A program made the translations under genes and the position numbers. 64,000 bases of DNA, taken from Neoconidiobolus thromboides FSU 785 (taxonomy: Eukaryota; Entomophthoromycota; Entomophthoromycetes; Entomophthorales; Neoconidiobolaceae). Under the pieces are notes generated by a model. The model was given only the letters and a program-made list of their open reading frames with translations. It did no database searches and was not told the DNA's origin. Each line of letters opens with the position of its first letter. Positions within the stretch are counted from its first letter, which is position 1. Of this stretch, positions 36,892-47,772 are shown in pieces. The stretch covers positions 124,001 through 188,000 of the forward strand of contig MU626266.1 of the NCBI GenBank assembly GCA_025603075.1, written 5' to 3'.

Positions 36892-37197
36892 ATTGGATAT
36901 ACTGTTCTTTTTCTATTGATTTCAAAGATTCGATTTTTTTTAAATTCTCAATTTGGTTAATCATTTTTAGGATCATTATATGCGGATGTTTAATGGGATC
37001 TTTTGGGTTATCTTTGAGTTTTCATTGGCTACCAAAGGATTTCGAAATTTGAAATTTGTTAGAACATAATTAACAAATGGAATTTTATATAACTTTAAGT
37101 CCACAAAGTACAATTAACCTCTCTGAAAATGCGGAAGTTGACCTCAAGAGTCTCAAAAAACAATTGAAATGTTATAACTTCTAGATTACAAAATAAG
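36892..37197. other. Upstream region of EF-Tu
   Basis: About 300 bp including the EF-Tu promoter. No other feature seen. Confidence 0.5.
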
Positions 37198-37525
37198 CTA
37201 TTTTGGATCGCTTTAGATAATGCGTTCAATGTTACATCCAATACTGATATCAGAACAAAAGGATATAACTTGATACGCCATAAAGAAGTATCGAAATTTA
37301 GAATGGCATCATCAGATGAAATTCAGTAATTAAACAAACAGTCTAAAGATAAAGTGTTTTAAGAAAGAATGGATCACTTGCACCATATTACAAATAAAAG
37401 CACAGTTGGTAGCAAACTTGATGGTCATGGAAGGAACGGAAGTTACTGAAGAGGAAAAACACTCTGAGATAAGATTCGCAAATTAGAATATAAGCTCAAA
37501 TTCATTAAATCATCTAATGAAGGTT
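37198..37525 (+). pseudogene. Coding-like remnant of unknown origin
   Basis: One frame reads largely open with four in-frame stops: LDNAFNVTSNTDIRTKGYNL, then FRMASSDEIQ, MDHLHHITNKSTVGSKLDGH and RKLEYKLKFIKSSNEG. Base composition is richer in G+C than the flanks. This suggests a decayed gene fragment, perhaps from a transposon, but no family was recognised. Confidence 0.3.
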
Positions 37526-37729
37526 AGTAAATTTTAAATGAAGCTTGTTTGCTATCAAAATCTAAAATGCTTGCTATCAATTTAATATTTTTAATAGTAT
37601 TTTAGTAATATCAATAAAAAAGTTTTATACATTATAGTTGAGATTAAAATTAAAATCAAATAAGTAAAAGACCAAGATGTTTATTTGATACTGATATATA
37701 ATAATTTAAGGAGCGTATTTATGTTAGAC

Positions 37730-38505
37730 ATTAGGCTGCTTATAAATTCAACCAAGCCAACATTGGGGTTTCGTTTGGTTTATTATAATCTCTTTTGTTT
37801 ATATTGGGCGTAATAAGGGTAACAAGCAATAAAGGAGTGATAGATTTAAAATCGTATCCATATTTATATCTCTTAGACCAAAGCCCTTAATTTTAATGAT
37901 TTCAAGGTTTGGAGAGAAAAACAAAAAGTAAGAAATTCAGTAAGTAAAACCGAAAAGCTTCATTAATTGTAACTCGGTTTGTGAATTTAAACTGACAAAA
38001 ATTGTACAGTAATACAATTAGGTTTACTTTTATCTAAATCAATCTCTATTATAAAATTATTAAAGGTATATCTAGATCTTCTATATCAAAGTAAACTATT
38101 TTTAATGTTGATAAATTAAAAAAGCTGTAATCAATCTAGTTTGGATTTAAAAAACTAAAATCACTTAATTTAATAATACTACTGCATTTGGATCATACGT
38201 AAAAATCTATCAGCTTGACAACTTTCTACATACGATTCCTACTTTTTATCAAATAGGCGTCGTTATTATCTGTTCCAAAAAGGTAATCATAAATATCAAT
38301 CAGTTCAATACTTCCCAATTTTTTAAAATCACCGAAACATCTAATATCAAAATTACTACTTGAATCACTTTTAATTATTAAGTTTAATTTTGGGGCGAAG
38401 ATAATACTCAGATCAAACTCGGTAGGCGCAAAGAAACTTTCATATGAATGGAAACACAGCTATTTTAAGTTAATAAACTCCATTTTGGTTTTGTCAGAAT
38501 TTTTA
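37730..38505 (-). pseudogene. Decayed leucine-rich-looking protein (relic copy 3)
   Basis: Minus-strand relic. It shows FDLSIIFAPKLNLIIKSDSS and NFDIRCFGDFKKLGSIELID near 38.3-38.45 kb, matching relic copy 1 (FDSSFDISYLGDLKKI). It ends with YGYDFKSITPLLLVTLITPN and PMLAWLNL at a stop near 37.74 kb, which parallels the C-terminus of relic copy 2 (ITTSLLLITP ... ISAWVNEE). The frame is broken by several stops. MITE-A copy 12 lies directly at its 5' side. Confidence 0.5.
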
Positions 38506-38508
38506 AGA

Positions 38509-38611
38509 TATGGAGATGTATTTTTTTGCTTAATAATTTTACTAACAATCTCTCCGCTCAAATAGCGCTTAAAAATGGAAAGTAATAAAACCAAAAAAAA
38601 ATAGCCCCATA
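38509..38611 (+). mobile_element. MITE-A copy 12
   Basis: TATGGAGATGTATTTTTTTG left part, TAGCCCCATA right end. Intact CAAATAGCGCTTAAAAATGG core. Confidence 0.87.
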
Positions 38612-38729
38612 TATCCTATCATTAAAATACATTGAGATTGGTTTAATTTTATTTGGAGTTTAATATTTAATCCAATTATTTGCTTTACTAGTATAAGTAT
38701 CGGTTTTCAAGGCTTTAGTTTGATTCAAA

Positions 38730-38834
38730 TAATGGGGATGTATTTTTGTATTTAAGAATTTTACTAACAAACTCTCCACTCAAATAGCGCTTAAAAAATG
38801 GAAAAAATAATGAAGTCAAAAAAAGCACTCCCTA
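38730..38834 (+). mobile_element. MITE-A copy 13
   Basis: AATGGGGATGTATTTTTG left end, GCACTCCCTA right end. Core CAAATAGCGCTTAAAAAATG. Confidence 0.87.
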
Positions 38835-39260
38835 ATCCTTAAATAAATCTATTGTTTATGAACATTCTTCGCCTAAATTGCACTATTTCACTTGTTTACA
38901 CATACAAAAAAACGAACATTTTCCAATAAAAGGTTTGCCATTCAATCGGAATTTTTTTTACGCATCCTTATAAATATAAAATTTAGCCTTGAGTTTACAT
39001 GAAATTATGCAATTTTTTTATTGCAAAATATTTTTTTTTTTGTAAAGTGTGTAAACATAAGTGAAAATACTGTATATATGAACAACTTTATTAATTTTAG
39101 CAGCTTGATATTTATTCTATTATAAATATTAAATATTCATATAATTGATTATATTTTTATGTGTTATAAACGTTTTGTTTTAACTTTGTTTTATAGAATT
39201 TTTAAATTTCTTATTTCCATTTTTTATATTTTTGCTAATTTTTACAGGTTATATTTAATA
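38835..39260. other. AT-rich spacer
   Basis: About 425 bp between MITE copies, with long T runs near 39030. No gene. Confidence 0.6.
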
Positions 39261-39359
39261 TATGGGAATGTTTTTTTAGTTTCCTCACTTTTTTCATTTT
39301 AAGACGCTATTTAAGTGGAAAAGTTACTAGTAAAATCCTTAAAAAAATGCATCCCCATG
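39261..39359 (-). mobile_element. MITE-A copy 14
   Basis: TATGGGAATG left end, GCATCCCCATG right end. Core AAGACGCTATTTAAGTGG. Confidence 0.86.
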
Positions 39360-39527
39360 TATCAAGTAAATTATTTTATATTTAATAATTTTGTTTATGA
39401 TATTAGTTGAATGCTTGTTTAAATAAATATAGTCATTCCAATATTATAACTTAAACTTATTGTAAATATAAAAGTTATTAAAAGTTTTATATTTTAATTA
39501 AAAACAATATAAAATAATATATAAAAA

Positions 39528-39565
39528 TATGTATTTTTATTTAAGAATTCTATTAATGGCTTTTT
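39528..39565 (+). mobile_element. MITE-A left-end fragment
   Basis: TATGTATTTTTATTTAAGAA TTCTATTAA resembles the left third of a plus-oriented copy. The rest is absent. Confidence 0.4.
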
Positions 39566-39776
39566 ATTAAACAATGTCCAAACAATAAAAAAACGAGAAA
39601 TTTACAAAAAATGTTTTTATATTTATATAAATCAATTTAAACAAAAATGTTTTAAAATTAACTTAAATTTCTAACAGCCTTGAGTTGGTTAACAAACCAA
39701 TATAAGTTACAAAAGCTAATCTCATAATTTATATCCCAGTTATTTAAATAACTGTTATATTTAATTTTTTTTATTA

Positions 39777-39880
39777 TATGGGGCTGTTTTTTTTAATTTC
39801 ATTATTTTTCCGTTTTTTAAGCACTATTTGAGTGGAAAATTTGTTAGTAAAATTCTTAAACACAAAAATACATCCTCATA
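39777..39880 (-). mobile_element. MITE-A copy 15 (CTG subfamily)
   Basis: Left end TATGGGGCTG instead of GGATG, ATTATTTTTCCG in the left arm and ACATCCTCATA at the right. These variants are shared with the copies at 46931 and 60774. Confidence 0.88.
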
Positions 39881-40050
39881 TATTAGTATTATTATTTTAT
39901 ATAATTTGTAATTAAATATCTTATATTTATAAACTACAGTCTATTTTAATTATATAAATCAAAACTTATAAGCCATTAGCTTCATTTAAGATTATAATGC
40001 TGTATAAATAATTATTCTTATTTAAAATACAATATTTTATTATATAAAGA

Positions 40051-40132
40051 TATGTTTTTTATTTAATATTCTTTCTACTTAAATAGCGCTTAAAAATAGA
40101 AAAAGTGATAAAACTAAAAGAACATCCTTATA
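40051..40132 (+). mobile_element. MITE-A copy 16 (internally deleted)
   Basis: TATGTTTTTT left part, AACATCCTTATA right end. Core AAATAGCGCTTAAAAATAG is present, but the TTACTAACAAT segment is lost (about 82 bp). Confidence 0.75.
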
Positions 40133-40383
40133 TAATTAAGGTTTAACTTTATATTTTTAGTTTTTTATCATAAAAGTTTACTTTTTTTTTTATATATGTT
40201 GAATAATATTTTATACAAATACTCATTCTTTTCTTTATGTTATCATTATATTATTATTAATATAGCTTTATGCTTTATTAAATAGCCTTTTTTGTATTTT
40301 GTGTGTTTTTTTAACAAGTTGAAACTTCTTTTTAATTTTAAGCTTTTTATAATTAATATAAAATAAACAAGCTTTAAGCATTA

Positions 40384-40488
40384 TATGGGGATGTATTTTT
40401 GTGTTCAAGAATTTTACTAACAGTTTTTCCGCTCAAATAGTGCTTAAAAGATGGAAAAAGTAATGAAACCAAAAAAAACACCTCCATA
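40384..40488 (+). mobile_element. MITE-A copy 17
   Basis: Near-consensus: TATGGGGATGTATTTTTGTG left, ACACCTCCATA right, CAAATAGTGCTTAAAAGATG core. Confidence 0.92.
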
Positions 40489-40540
40489 TGAGGATATCCG
40501 GAATTGGTTTTATTTTTTTACTCAATTTTTGATGATTTTA

Positions 40541-40641
40541 TATGGGGATATATTTTTATATTCGAGAATTTTATTAACAATCTTTTTACTCAAACAGCGC
40601 TTAAAAAATGGAAAAATAATGAAATCAAAAACATCCCCCAT
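40541..40641 (+). mobile_element. MITE-A copy 18
   Basis: TATGGGGATATATTTTTATA left, ACATCCCCCATTATA right. Only about 50 bp from copy 17. Confidence 0.87.
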
Positions 40642-40990
40642 TATATGTTATTATCTGAATATCAGAAGACAAGTTTAATATACCTTTGAGTTTTTGAATA
40701 TGGGTTACTTTATTACTCTTATATTTGTATTGTTATGCAATATATCAAGCCTATTTTTAAGAAAAAGGGGATGATTCATTCAAAAAATTAATACAGCTAA
40801 TTAATTTATTTTATTAAAGTAGAATAAAATGTATTTTTGAATTGGTATACCTTGGTGTTAATATTTGAACTCTGACTCTAACTTTAATCTATTTTGGACT
40901 TCGACTTCATGTAAAATTAAAAGCAAAATTTGCAATCAGATTTTAATCCAAAACTAAATCTCAAAAAAAAAAGAAAAGTATTTTTTTAAA

Positions 40991-41793
40991 ATGGATCAAG
41001 ATAAAATTGAAAAGATTGATAGTTATGATTTATTAGAGGCAGAGATAGAAGAAAAATATAAAAAACAAAACATAAAAAGTATAATTAAAGATTTTGATTA
41101 TGATGGTCAAGAAAATGATAATGAAATTTGGTTAATTCGTATACCAAAAAATGTAAATATTTTTTAAATGATTTATAGTTTTAACAATTTTATTTTTAAA
41201 GTTCGATCAATCTAGTTTAAATAATGAAAAAATAGAACTGGATAGCAAGAAGTCAGAAATTAATTTAAAAAATGGTTGGAAACTAACTAATAATGATGCT
41301 AAACAAATCGACAATATGGTTCCTTTATTACCTGTACAGTATATGGATGGAATAATGGCTCCATGTAAGCTTTTTATAGTTCATGTTTTATTATTTTATT
41401 ATTTATTCAGCCACCAAGAAGATCCAACGCTATCTTACTGTTAGTAAGAAATTAGATACAAATAACAATTTTGAATTGGCAAAAAGAATGCGTGATGAAC
41501 CTGTAGAAGCACCTAAAAAAGTAGAGGGTTTAACTATGAGCTTCCATCCAGTAGGATTTTTTACAGGTATGTTAAAGTGTTTTGTATTATTACATACTAA
41601 CTTTGATTTACTAGGCGAGAAAGAGATTAAAACTGAGCTTGAATTTAAGGAAAAAAATAATAAAGAGAAAAAAAGTAAAGAAAAGAAAAAGAGTGCCAAA
41701 GTAGGCAACTCTGAGCTTGAAGTCAAAACTGAGGACCACAGTGAAGCCAAAAAATCTAAGAAGAAGAAGAAGTCTAAAAAGGATAAAGAATAA
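40991..41793 (+). CDS. RNA polymerase I subunit RPA34 (A34.5-like)
   Basis: Four exons (40991-41152, 41202-41364, 41411-41566, 41615-41793) give 219 residues. The N-terminal half carries NEIWLIRIPKNF, the family's conserved dimerisation-module strand. The middle has MRDEPVEAPKKVEGLTMSFHPVGF, matching the K-V-E-G-L element of yeast Rpa34. The C-terminus is a Lys-rich tail (EKKSKEKKKSAK ... KSKKKKKSKKDKE), also typical. Rpa34 pairs with Rpa49 on RNA polymerase I in the nucleolus and stabilises elongation; the basic tail may contact DNA or RNA. It lies 237 bp upstream of cyclin H on the same strand. Confidence 0.85.
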
Positions 41794-42030
41794 TAATTAA
41801 ATTGAATAAACATTATATAGATTTGTCACATTTTATTTTTATTTTTTATGACTTTTATTAATCCCATTTTGGGCAAGTCTTATTTCATAAAAATAAGGTT
41901 GTAGTCAAAAGCAAGAGATTTTGTTTTTGCCTCAATAAAATTGTCAAATAGCTTTACATATAATCAAAAATTTTGTATAAGCTGATCCCTTCTTTCTCAT
42001 CAAAAAATATTTTTTAATAACTTGTATTTA

Positions 42031-43116
42031 ATGAGAGAAGAAGCTAAATTACCTTATCTATATCAAATAAGTAGCCAAAATAAAAGATGGAGATTCGCGA
42101 TCAAAGACATTAAAGAATTAAGAAAACATCAGCGGGAAATAGCTAAAAAAGAGTTTGAAGTTAGAAAAGAAGTAGAAATTGTAAGTAATACCATCTAATT
42201 CTATGTTGATATTAAACTTAAAAAGAGAAGACTGGAAGAAGAAGGAAAAAGTGTAGATAATTCAGAGAAGTCAGAAAGGTTAGAAAAGCTAGGGTATCTT
42301 ACATTACAAGAAGAGCAAGCCATTCTCACGTACCATTCATTAAAAGCACAATCAATCATTAAACATTTTAAATTTAATAATGAAATATTAGTAAGTATTG
42401 ACAATTTCATGTTTTTATTAGCTCACTTCAAATTCTAGATTACATGCTTACAATATTTCAAAAGATTTTATTTGAGTAGTCATTTATTAGAATATAACAT
42501 ACCAGCTATTCTGTAATTTGATTTTAATTTATAAAAGATGGTTTATTAATCCTATCAGTTTCGCCTGCCTTTATTTAGCAATTAAAAGTGAGAATCGGTG
42601 GATAAGCGTTGACAAGTATGCTGAAACAGTAAAAGTTCCACCAAAAGAAGTACTAAGATTGGAATATTTAATAAGTCAAAAGATTGAGTTTGACTTTAAA
42701 GTTTATAAACTAAATACCCCACTAAATGGCATTGTTTTGGATTACCAAAGGTTTGATGATAGCGCCAATTTAGAGGACATCTTAAAGGAGTGTAATGTCA
42801 AGGCTAGAAAGTTAATGTATTTTGACACTTTATTATTGGCCAATCCTTCTCAGTTAGCTTTAGCTTTATTTGACCTACAAAGTCAAAAAGATAAAAATAT
42901 CCGATTTGATAAGTAATCTATTTTACCATATTATGTTATATTAATTAAGAAATTTAAAGGTATTTAAAGATGGCATTTGAGAAGGAATATCCGCGAATCC
43001 GAGAGATTATTGACCAACTCAAAGTAGTTTTAAATACCTACTTAACTACTGAGTTTGGAGATATTGAAAGGCAAATCAAGGCACTTAGGGTTAAATATTA
43101 TTTTATTAAACTTTAG
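42031..43116 (+). CDS. Cyclin H (TFIIH/CAK subunit, Ccl1-like)
   Basis: Five exons (42031-42180, 42226-42390, 42439-42512, 42559-42912, 42960-43116) give about 299 residues. The N-terminus YLYQISSQNKRWRF matches the cyclin H start helix. The first cyclin box includes ITCLQYFKRFYLSSHLLEYN and FACLYLAIKSENRWISVDKY. The spacing there exactly matches human cyclin H when a 46-nt intron (42513-42558) is removed. The second box (PLNGIVLDYQRFDD ... LLLANPSQLALALFDLQSQ) and a C-terminal helix (YLKMAFEKEYPRIREIIDQL) follow. It would activate the Cdk7-type kinase of TFIIH, which phosphorylates the RNA polymerase II C-terminal domain. The acidic insert at residues 51-70 is unusual. Cyclin C is the less likely alternative. 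Confidence 0.88.
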
Positions 43117-44205
43117 TCATTTTATCATGTTAATTTGATGTTTTTACTCTATTTGAAAATGTTCTATCTGATATTCGATACTTTATTTTATCTATATATT
43201 ACTAATGACTAAGATTTTCAATTTAGTTTATAATAATAAAATAGTAAGCTACGTTTAATTTGAAATATACCATTTCATAGAGTTATGCCAATTTTAGTTA
43301 TAAACAAAAGTAGCTAAGAAACAGATTAATAAAATAGAAAGGTTCCTCATGAAGGATATTCAGTTAACAGACACATGGCAGATATAACACTAGAGGGAAG
43401 AACAATCAGGGTAGGTAAGGTACTATAAGTGACATTGATAGCCTGTAAGGGCTCACCGAAGACTTGACATATTGGAATAAAGTGGTAACACTTTAAGAGC
43501 TGAAATATAAATCAAATTAAAACCGGAATCTTCGAAATCATATTATTGAACTTTGCAAACGTTGTTTATTTAACTCAAAATAGCAAAATGGCTAGACAAA
43601 GATAAAGCAACCGGTTACTAATATCCTTATTTAGGTTTAAAGTAGAAGTTCAGGGGTAATGAAACTAAAGATAAAATGAAATAAAATCAGGGAATGATAA
43701 CTTAAGGGTTGATTGGATTGTGACTTTTGGACCTTAATTAATAATTGAATTAGAATATAACTCATGTTAAGTATCCAGTCTTAACAAATTACTCATAGTT
43801 TAAAATAGCACTAACGTATAAATATGATAAATTTGTAATAGGGTGGGCATTGAAATATAAATATAACTTCATTTATTCATTAAGCAGTATTAAAAATAAG
43901 AGACTATATTATATTATTTCACATACTATTTTAAATTACATTCAGTCAATGAGCATTTCTTTCTATTAATATAAGACTATTTAGTTTAATTTTCAAAACG
44001 GATATAATTATCCCAGAATTTAATAATTCGGTGTTTTAATTCTATAAAAGTTTAATAACATTTACATTTGCTTAATCCAAGGATTTTGTAGAATGATTTT
44101 GAAAAGCAATCTAAGCTTTAGGAAACAAAAAATTCCTGAAGGGTAAATTTAATTTAATTATCAAAACAATCACCGAACCTCAAAGTAATACTACAAATAA
44201 AAAGA
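43117..44205. other. Intergenic interval, slightly GC-richer patch
   Basis: About 1.1 kb between cyclin H and the DHA2 transporter. Bases 43330-43500 are less AT-rich (GGTTCCTCATGAAGG, GCCTGTAAGGGCTCACCG) without an open frame. A decayed gene or an unrecognised RNA is possible. Confidence 0.4.
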
Positions 44206-44214
44206 TATATAAAA
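44206..44214 (+). promoter_or_regulatory. TATA box of the DHA2 transporter
   Basis: TATATAAAA about 45 bp upstream of the start codon, in the same position as the boxes of the two MCT-like genes. Confidence 0.55.
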
Positions 44215-44256
44215 CCAAGATATGAGAAATCAAAATTAAAATATTCTTAAAGTAAA

Positions 44257-45846
44257 ATGAGTACAGCTACATTTACAGATCAAGCGTTTACATTAGAGGA
44301 GAAGGATTTAGTTACCATTGAATCTGGCAATATCAATAACGATAATCAACCAAAAGTAGTCTTATCAAAGAATCAATTTATAATCGTAATAATAGCTTTG
44401 ATATTAACAATATTTATAGCTGCCTTAGACAATACCATTATAGGGACTTCTTTAAATACAATAACTTCAGAGTTTGATGCCTTAGATCAAATTTCTTGGG
44501 TAGCTACTTCATATTTATTAACTTCTACTGCTTTTCAACCCCTTTATGGTAAATTTTCTGATATCTTTGGAAGAAAATTAACTACTTTGTTCGCTTTATC
44601 CATTTTTTTGATTGGTTCAATTTTATGTGGGGCTTCTACCAATATTATTATGCTGATTGTTTCAAGAGCTATTGCTGGTGTCGGAGGTGGAGGTTTAATT
44701 TCATTATCAGTTATTATAATTTCTGATATTGTAGTACTTGAGAAAAGAGGGCTGTATACTGGTATGGTAGGAGCAAATTTTGCAGTTGCTTCAGTTGTTG
44801 GGCCATTATTAGGAGGTTATCTTACAGAAAGTGTTTCTTGGAGATGGTGCTTTTATATTAATGTCCCTATTTGTATAGTAGCTATGATTGTTATTGCTAA
44901 ATTTATAACTTTCCCTAGTGAAAACCAAAATCTACGTCAAAAATTAAAGAGAGTCGATTATTTAGGATCTATCTCTATCCTTGCATTTACTATCCTTTTA
45001 GTCCTAGCTCTTAATTGGGGTGGCCAAGAATATCCTTGGAATTCTGCTGTTATTATTTCCCTATTTATTTTATGCTTTATTTCTTTAGCCTTATTCATTG
45101 TATTACAATGGAAAGTATCTAAAGAACCTATAATTCCTGGCCATGTCTTAGTAAGAAATGTAATATCAGCTGACCTTACCGCATTTTTTAATGGATGTAT
45201 ATTTTTTGCTACAGTAGTTTATTTGCCAATATATTATCAAATCGTTCATAAGGAATCCATTATTCAATCTGGGCTAGAATTACTGTCTACTATGTCTGGG
45301 CTAGTGTTCTTTTCTATTACTTCTGGGATATTCATTGTAAAAACCGGAACCTATCGTTTGCTTTCAATTAGCGGTACTTTTATAGGCTTAACTGGTGTGA
45401 TATTATTAGGCGTCCTTATGCGCAATGACATTTCACATGCTGAGCTTTTAGGCTTTTCTTTAATGATTGGTGTTGGAGTTGGCTTATGTTTACAAACAAA
45501 TACTATTGTTTCACAAGCAGCTGTCGATTTAAAAGATGCAGCTATAGTAACTTCCCTAACTAGTTTTAATTTTTCATTAGGTGGCGTGGTTGGTATTGCC
45601 GTCCTTGGATCTGTTTTTCAAAATTCATTGACTAGTTCATTAACTCGAGAAGTACCAGAAGTTAACATTCAGCAACTAGTTAAAGATTCAAGTTATTTAA
45701 TCAGCTTTAATGAAGAGATTATACAACGCGTTGTTGGGTGCTATGTTACTGCTTTTCGTACATTATTTTTAGGTGGTATTGCTTTCTTTGTACTCTCTTT
45801 TATTTCTACTCTATTTTTAAAGCATATTCCTCTTAAAAAGAAATAA
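44257..45846 (+). CDS. MFS multidrug-type transporter, DHA2 (14-spanner) family
   Basis: Intronless, 529 residues, the usual size for the 14-TM drug:H+ antiporter family. A ~45-residue polar N-terminus precedes TM1 with AALDNTIIGTSLNTIT (motif D1). Loop 2-3 has GKFSDIFGRKLTT (motif A), TM4 has SRAIAGVGGGG (motif B), and TM5 has VASVVGPLLGGYLTESVSWR W (motif C, typical of antiporters). NWGGQEYPWNSAVIISLF and the later ATVVYLPIYYQIVHKESIIQ segments are also family-typical. It likely exports hydrophobic or toxic compounds, or in some fungal members siderophores or amino acids, across the plasma or vacuolar membrane. The substrate is not predictable. A MITE-A copy lies about 190 bp after the stop. 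Confidence 0.92.
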   Translation: MSTATFTDQAFTLEEKDLVTIESGNINNDNQPKVVLSKNQFIIVIIALILTIFIAALDNTIIGTSLNTITSEFDALDQISWVATSYLLTSTAFQPLYGKFSDIFGRKLTTLFALSIFLIGSILCGASTNIIMLIVSRAIAGVGGGGLISLSVIIISDIVVLEKRGLYTGMVGANFAVASVVGPLLGGYLTESVSWRWCFYINVPICIVAMIVIAKFITFPSENQNLRQKLKRVDYLGSISILAFTILLVLALNWGGQEYPWNSAVIISLFILCFISLALFIVLQWKVSKEPIIPGHVLVRNVISADLTAFFNGCIFFATVVYLPIYYQIVHKESIIQSGLELLSTMSGLVFFSITSGIFIVKTGTYRLLSISGTFIGLTGVILLGVLMRNDISHAELLGFSLMIGVGVGLCLQTNTIVSQAAVDLKDAAIVTSLTSFNFSLGGVVGIAVLGSVFQNSLTSSLTREVPEVNIQQLVKDSSYLISFNEEIIQRVVGCYVTAFRTLFLGGIAFFVLSFISTLFLKHIPLKKK

Positions 45847-46037
45847 TTCATTTGTTTTTCATGTATGTTTATATAATAATAATAATAAACTTTATATAAT
45901 ATTAAACTATGGAATACTAAGTGCGTTTATGATATATATAATCTTATTGTGGTTGGTTTTAAAATATATACTAAAATAAAGGAAATTAAAATAAGGAGCC
46001 ACATTAAAATCTTTGATTTTAAATGAGCAAGATATCA

Positions 46038-46139
46038 TATGGGGATGTATTTTTGTGTTTAGGAATTTTACTAACAGTTTTTTCACTCAAATAGCGCTTA
46101 AAAAATGAAAAAAAATGAAGTCAAAAAGACACTTCCGTA
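46038..46139 (+). mobile_element. MITE-A copy 19
   Basis: Near-consensus left TATGGGGATGTATTTTTGTG; right end ACACTTCCGTA. Core CAAATAGCGCTTAAAAAATG. Confidence 0.9.
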
Positions 46140-46343
46140 TGTCAAATATAAAATAGCAAAAAAAATAAAATAAAACATGAAATGAAATAAAATGAAAGTA
46201 AAAAAATTTATAAGATCCCAAAAGTAAACGGTTTATTTAAATTTAAATTTAAATATCCAAATAGAAATCCCCTTTATAGAAAATAGGTATTTCTAACCAA
46301 AAACTAATGTTAAGACTTTGAGTTTCTATAATTTGAGTGATAA

Positions 46344-46448
46344 TATGGGAGCGTTTGTTTTGACTTCATTACTTTTTCCGTTTTTTAAGCACTATTTAAG
46401 TGGAAAATTTGTTAGTAAAATTGTTAAACATAAAAATACATCCCCATA
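46344..46448 (-). mobile_element. MITE-A copy 20
   Basis: TATGGGAGCG left end, ACATCCCCATA right end. Core AAGCACTATTTAAGTGG. The 84-codon open frame across it is only the element read through. Confidence 0.9.
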
Positions 46449-46623
46449 TCAAAGCAGTAACTTCATATATCACCTAAATAATCAAAAAAAGCAAAAGCAC
46501 TATTTAATACCTTTTTTCAACCTTTCTGTTCTTTTATTACATTTTTTCAATATATTACTTTATAACAATTAAATATCAAACGTATTTAAAACCATTTCTT
46601 AAAATATCGAATTATTCACTAAG

Positions 46624-46720
46624 TAAGGATGTATTTTTTGTTTGAATTTTACTGATAGTCTTTCTACTCAAATAGCGCTTAAAAAATAGAAAAAGCGATG
46701 AAACCATAAAACATCTTCAC
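46624..46720 (+). mobile_element. MITE-A copy 21
   Basis: TAAGGATGTATTTTTTG left part, ACATCTTCAC right end. Core CAAATAGCGCTTAAAAAATAG. Confidence 0.8.
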
Positions 46721-46930
46721 GTTAAACTATTATCTTTTTATTATATTTTTTATTATTATTAGATTTTATTACAAAGTATGATATTTTCAATATTAAAATA
46801 TAGTCACTACTATTAAAACTAAGCTACTGATTTATGACTGTAAATATTGAAAGAATATGTTTTCCTAAAAATGCCTATTTAATTTCTAAAAACATGTGAA
46901 ATTATCACAGTTAAAATATTTTTTTCAATA

Positions 46931-47034
46931 TATGGAGCTGTTTTTTTTAGTTTCATTATTTTTCCATTTTTTAAGCGCTATTTGAGTGAAAAAACTGTTA
47001 GTAAAATTCCTAAACATAAAAATACATCCTCATA
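46931..47034 (-). mobile_element. MITE-A copy 22 (CTG subfamily)
   Basis: TATGGAGCTGTTTTTTTTAG left end, ACATCCTCATA right end. Shares the CTG and TTATTTTTCC variants with the copies at 39777 and 60774. Confidence 0.88.
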
Positions 47035-47772
47035 CATTGAAATATCAAAATCTGAAGTTAGATTATTTCTTTTTAGATCATAAAATGGCGACAAATGTTT
47101 ATAAATCAGATATTGAGTATTGACTATTAACCCAAATTATTAGATATCCAACATTACCCCTATAATTGATACAAAGTATACGTGTAACGTTTTATATGAT
47201 AATAAACTATTTCAAAGCCTTGACATGCTTTTAGATAAAAATCTAATAAATTTCTCAAATTTTAAAATAACTAAAGGATAAATGAAAACAATCTAGAAAA
47301 AGCAGTCAAATTTATAGAATGGTTTATAAAAGTAGTCTAACTTTTTGGATAAATCCATCTGCATAAAGGTATAAAATTGGTATGGTTTGATTTTTTTACA
47401 AAATTATATTATTTTAGACATAAGAAAAATTTACTGTTGCAACCAATAACTTTTAAATCAACTTTAACCTAAAAAGTCAATTATTTTAGAAATTACCTCC
47501 TACATAACTGAAGCTAGTGCTTTTTTGGAAGTCTAAAATGAGTAATTAAAGATATATTTAGAGTAGAGTGAATAGCATTTCAAGTACCTTCCCTTAGGGA
47601 AATATAACGCTTAGCATGGCTCTTGCAATTGTTTATCTTATAATAAATTCTTATACAGTTTTAGTTTAAAAAGGGAAAACGATAGTATGGATATTAAATT
47701 AATTTCATATAAACTAAAGTACTAAAACTGGGCACATTTTACTGTTATTAACTCCTTACAGTATATTATTAT
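47035..47772. other. Gene-free AT-rich interval
   Basis: About 740 bp, no feature supported. Confidence 0.6.

Noticed and set aside
40451-40689. Two overlapping open frames of 61-75 codons
   Set aside because: They read through MITE-A copies 17 and 18; the protein sequence is just the repeat translated.
42513-42537. A 25-nt intron in cyclin H
   Set aside because: Using the later acceptor (42558) gives a normal 46-nt intron and an exact length match to the cyclin box, so the very short intron is unlikely.
46318-46572. 84-codon open frame
   Set aside because: It spans MITE-A copy 20 and AT-rich flank; no coding signal beyond the repeat.
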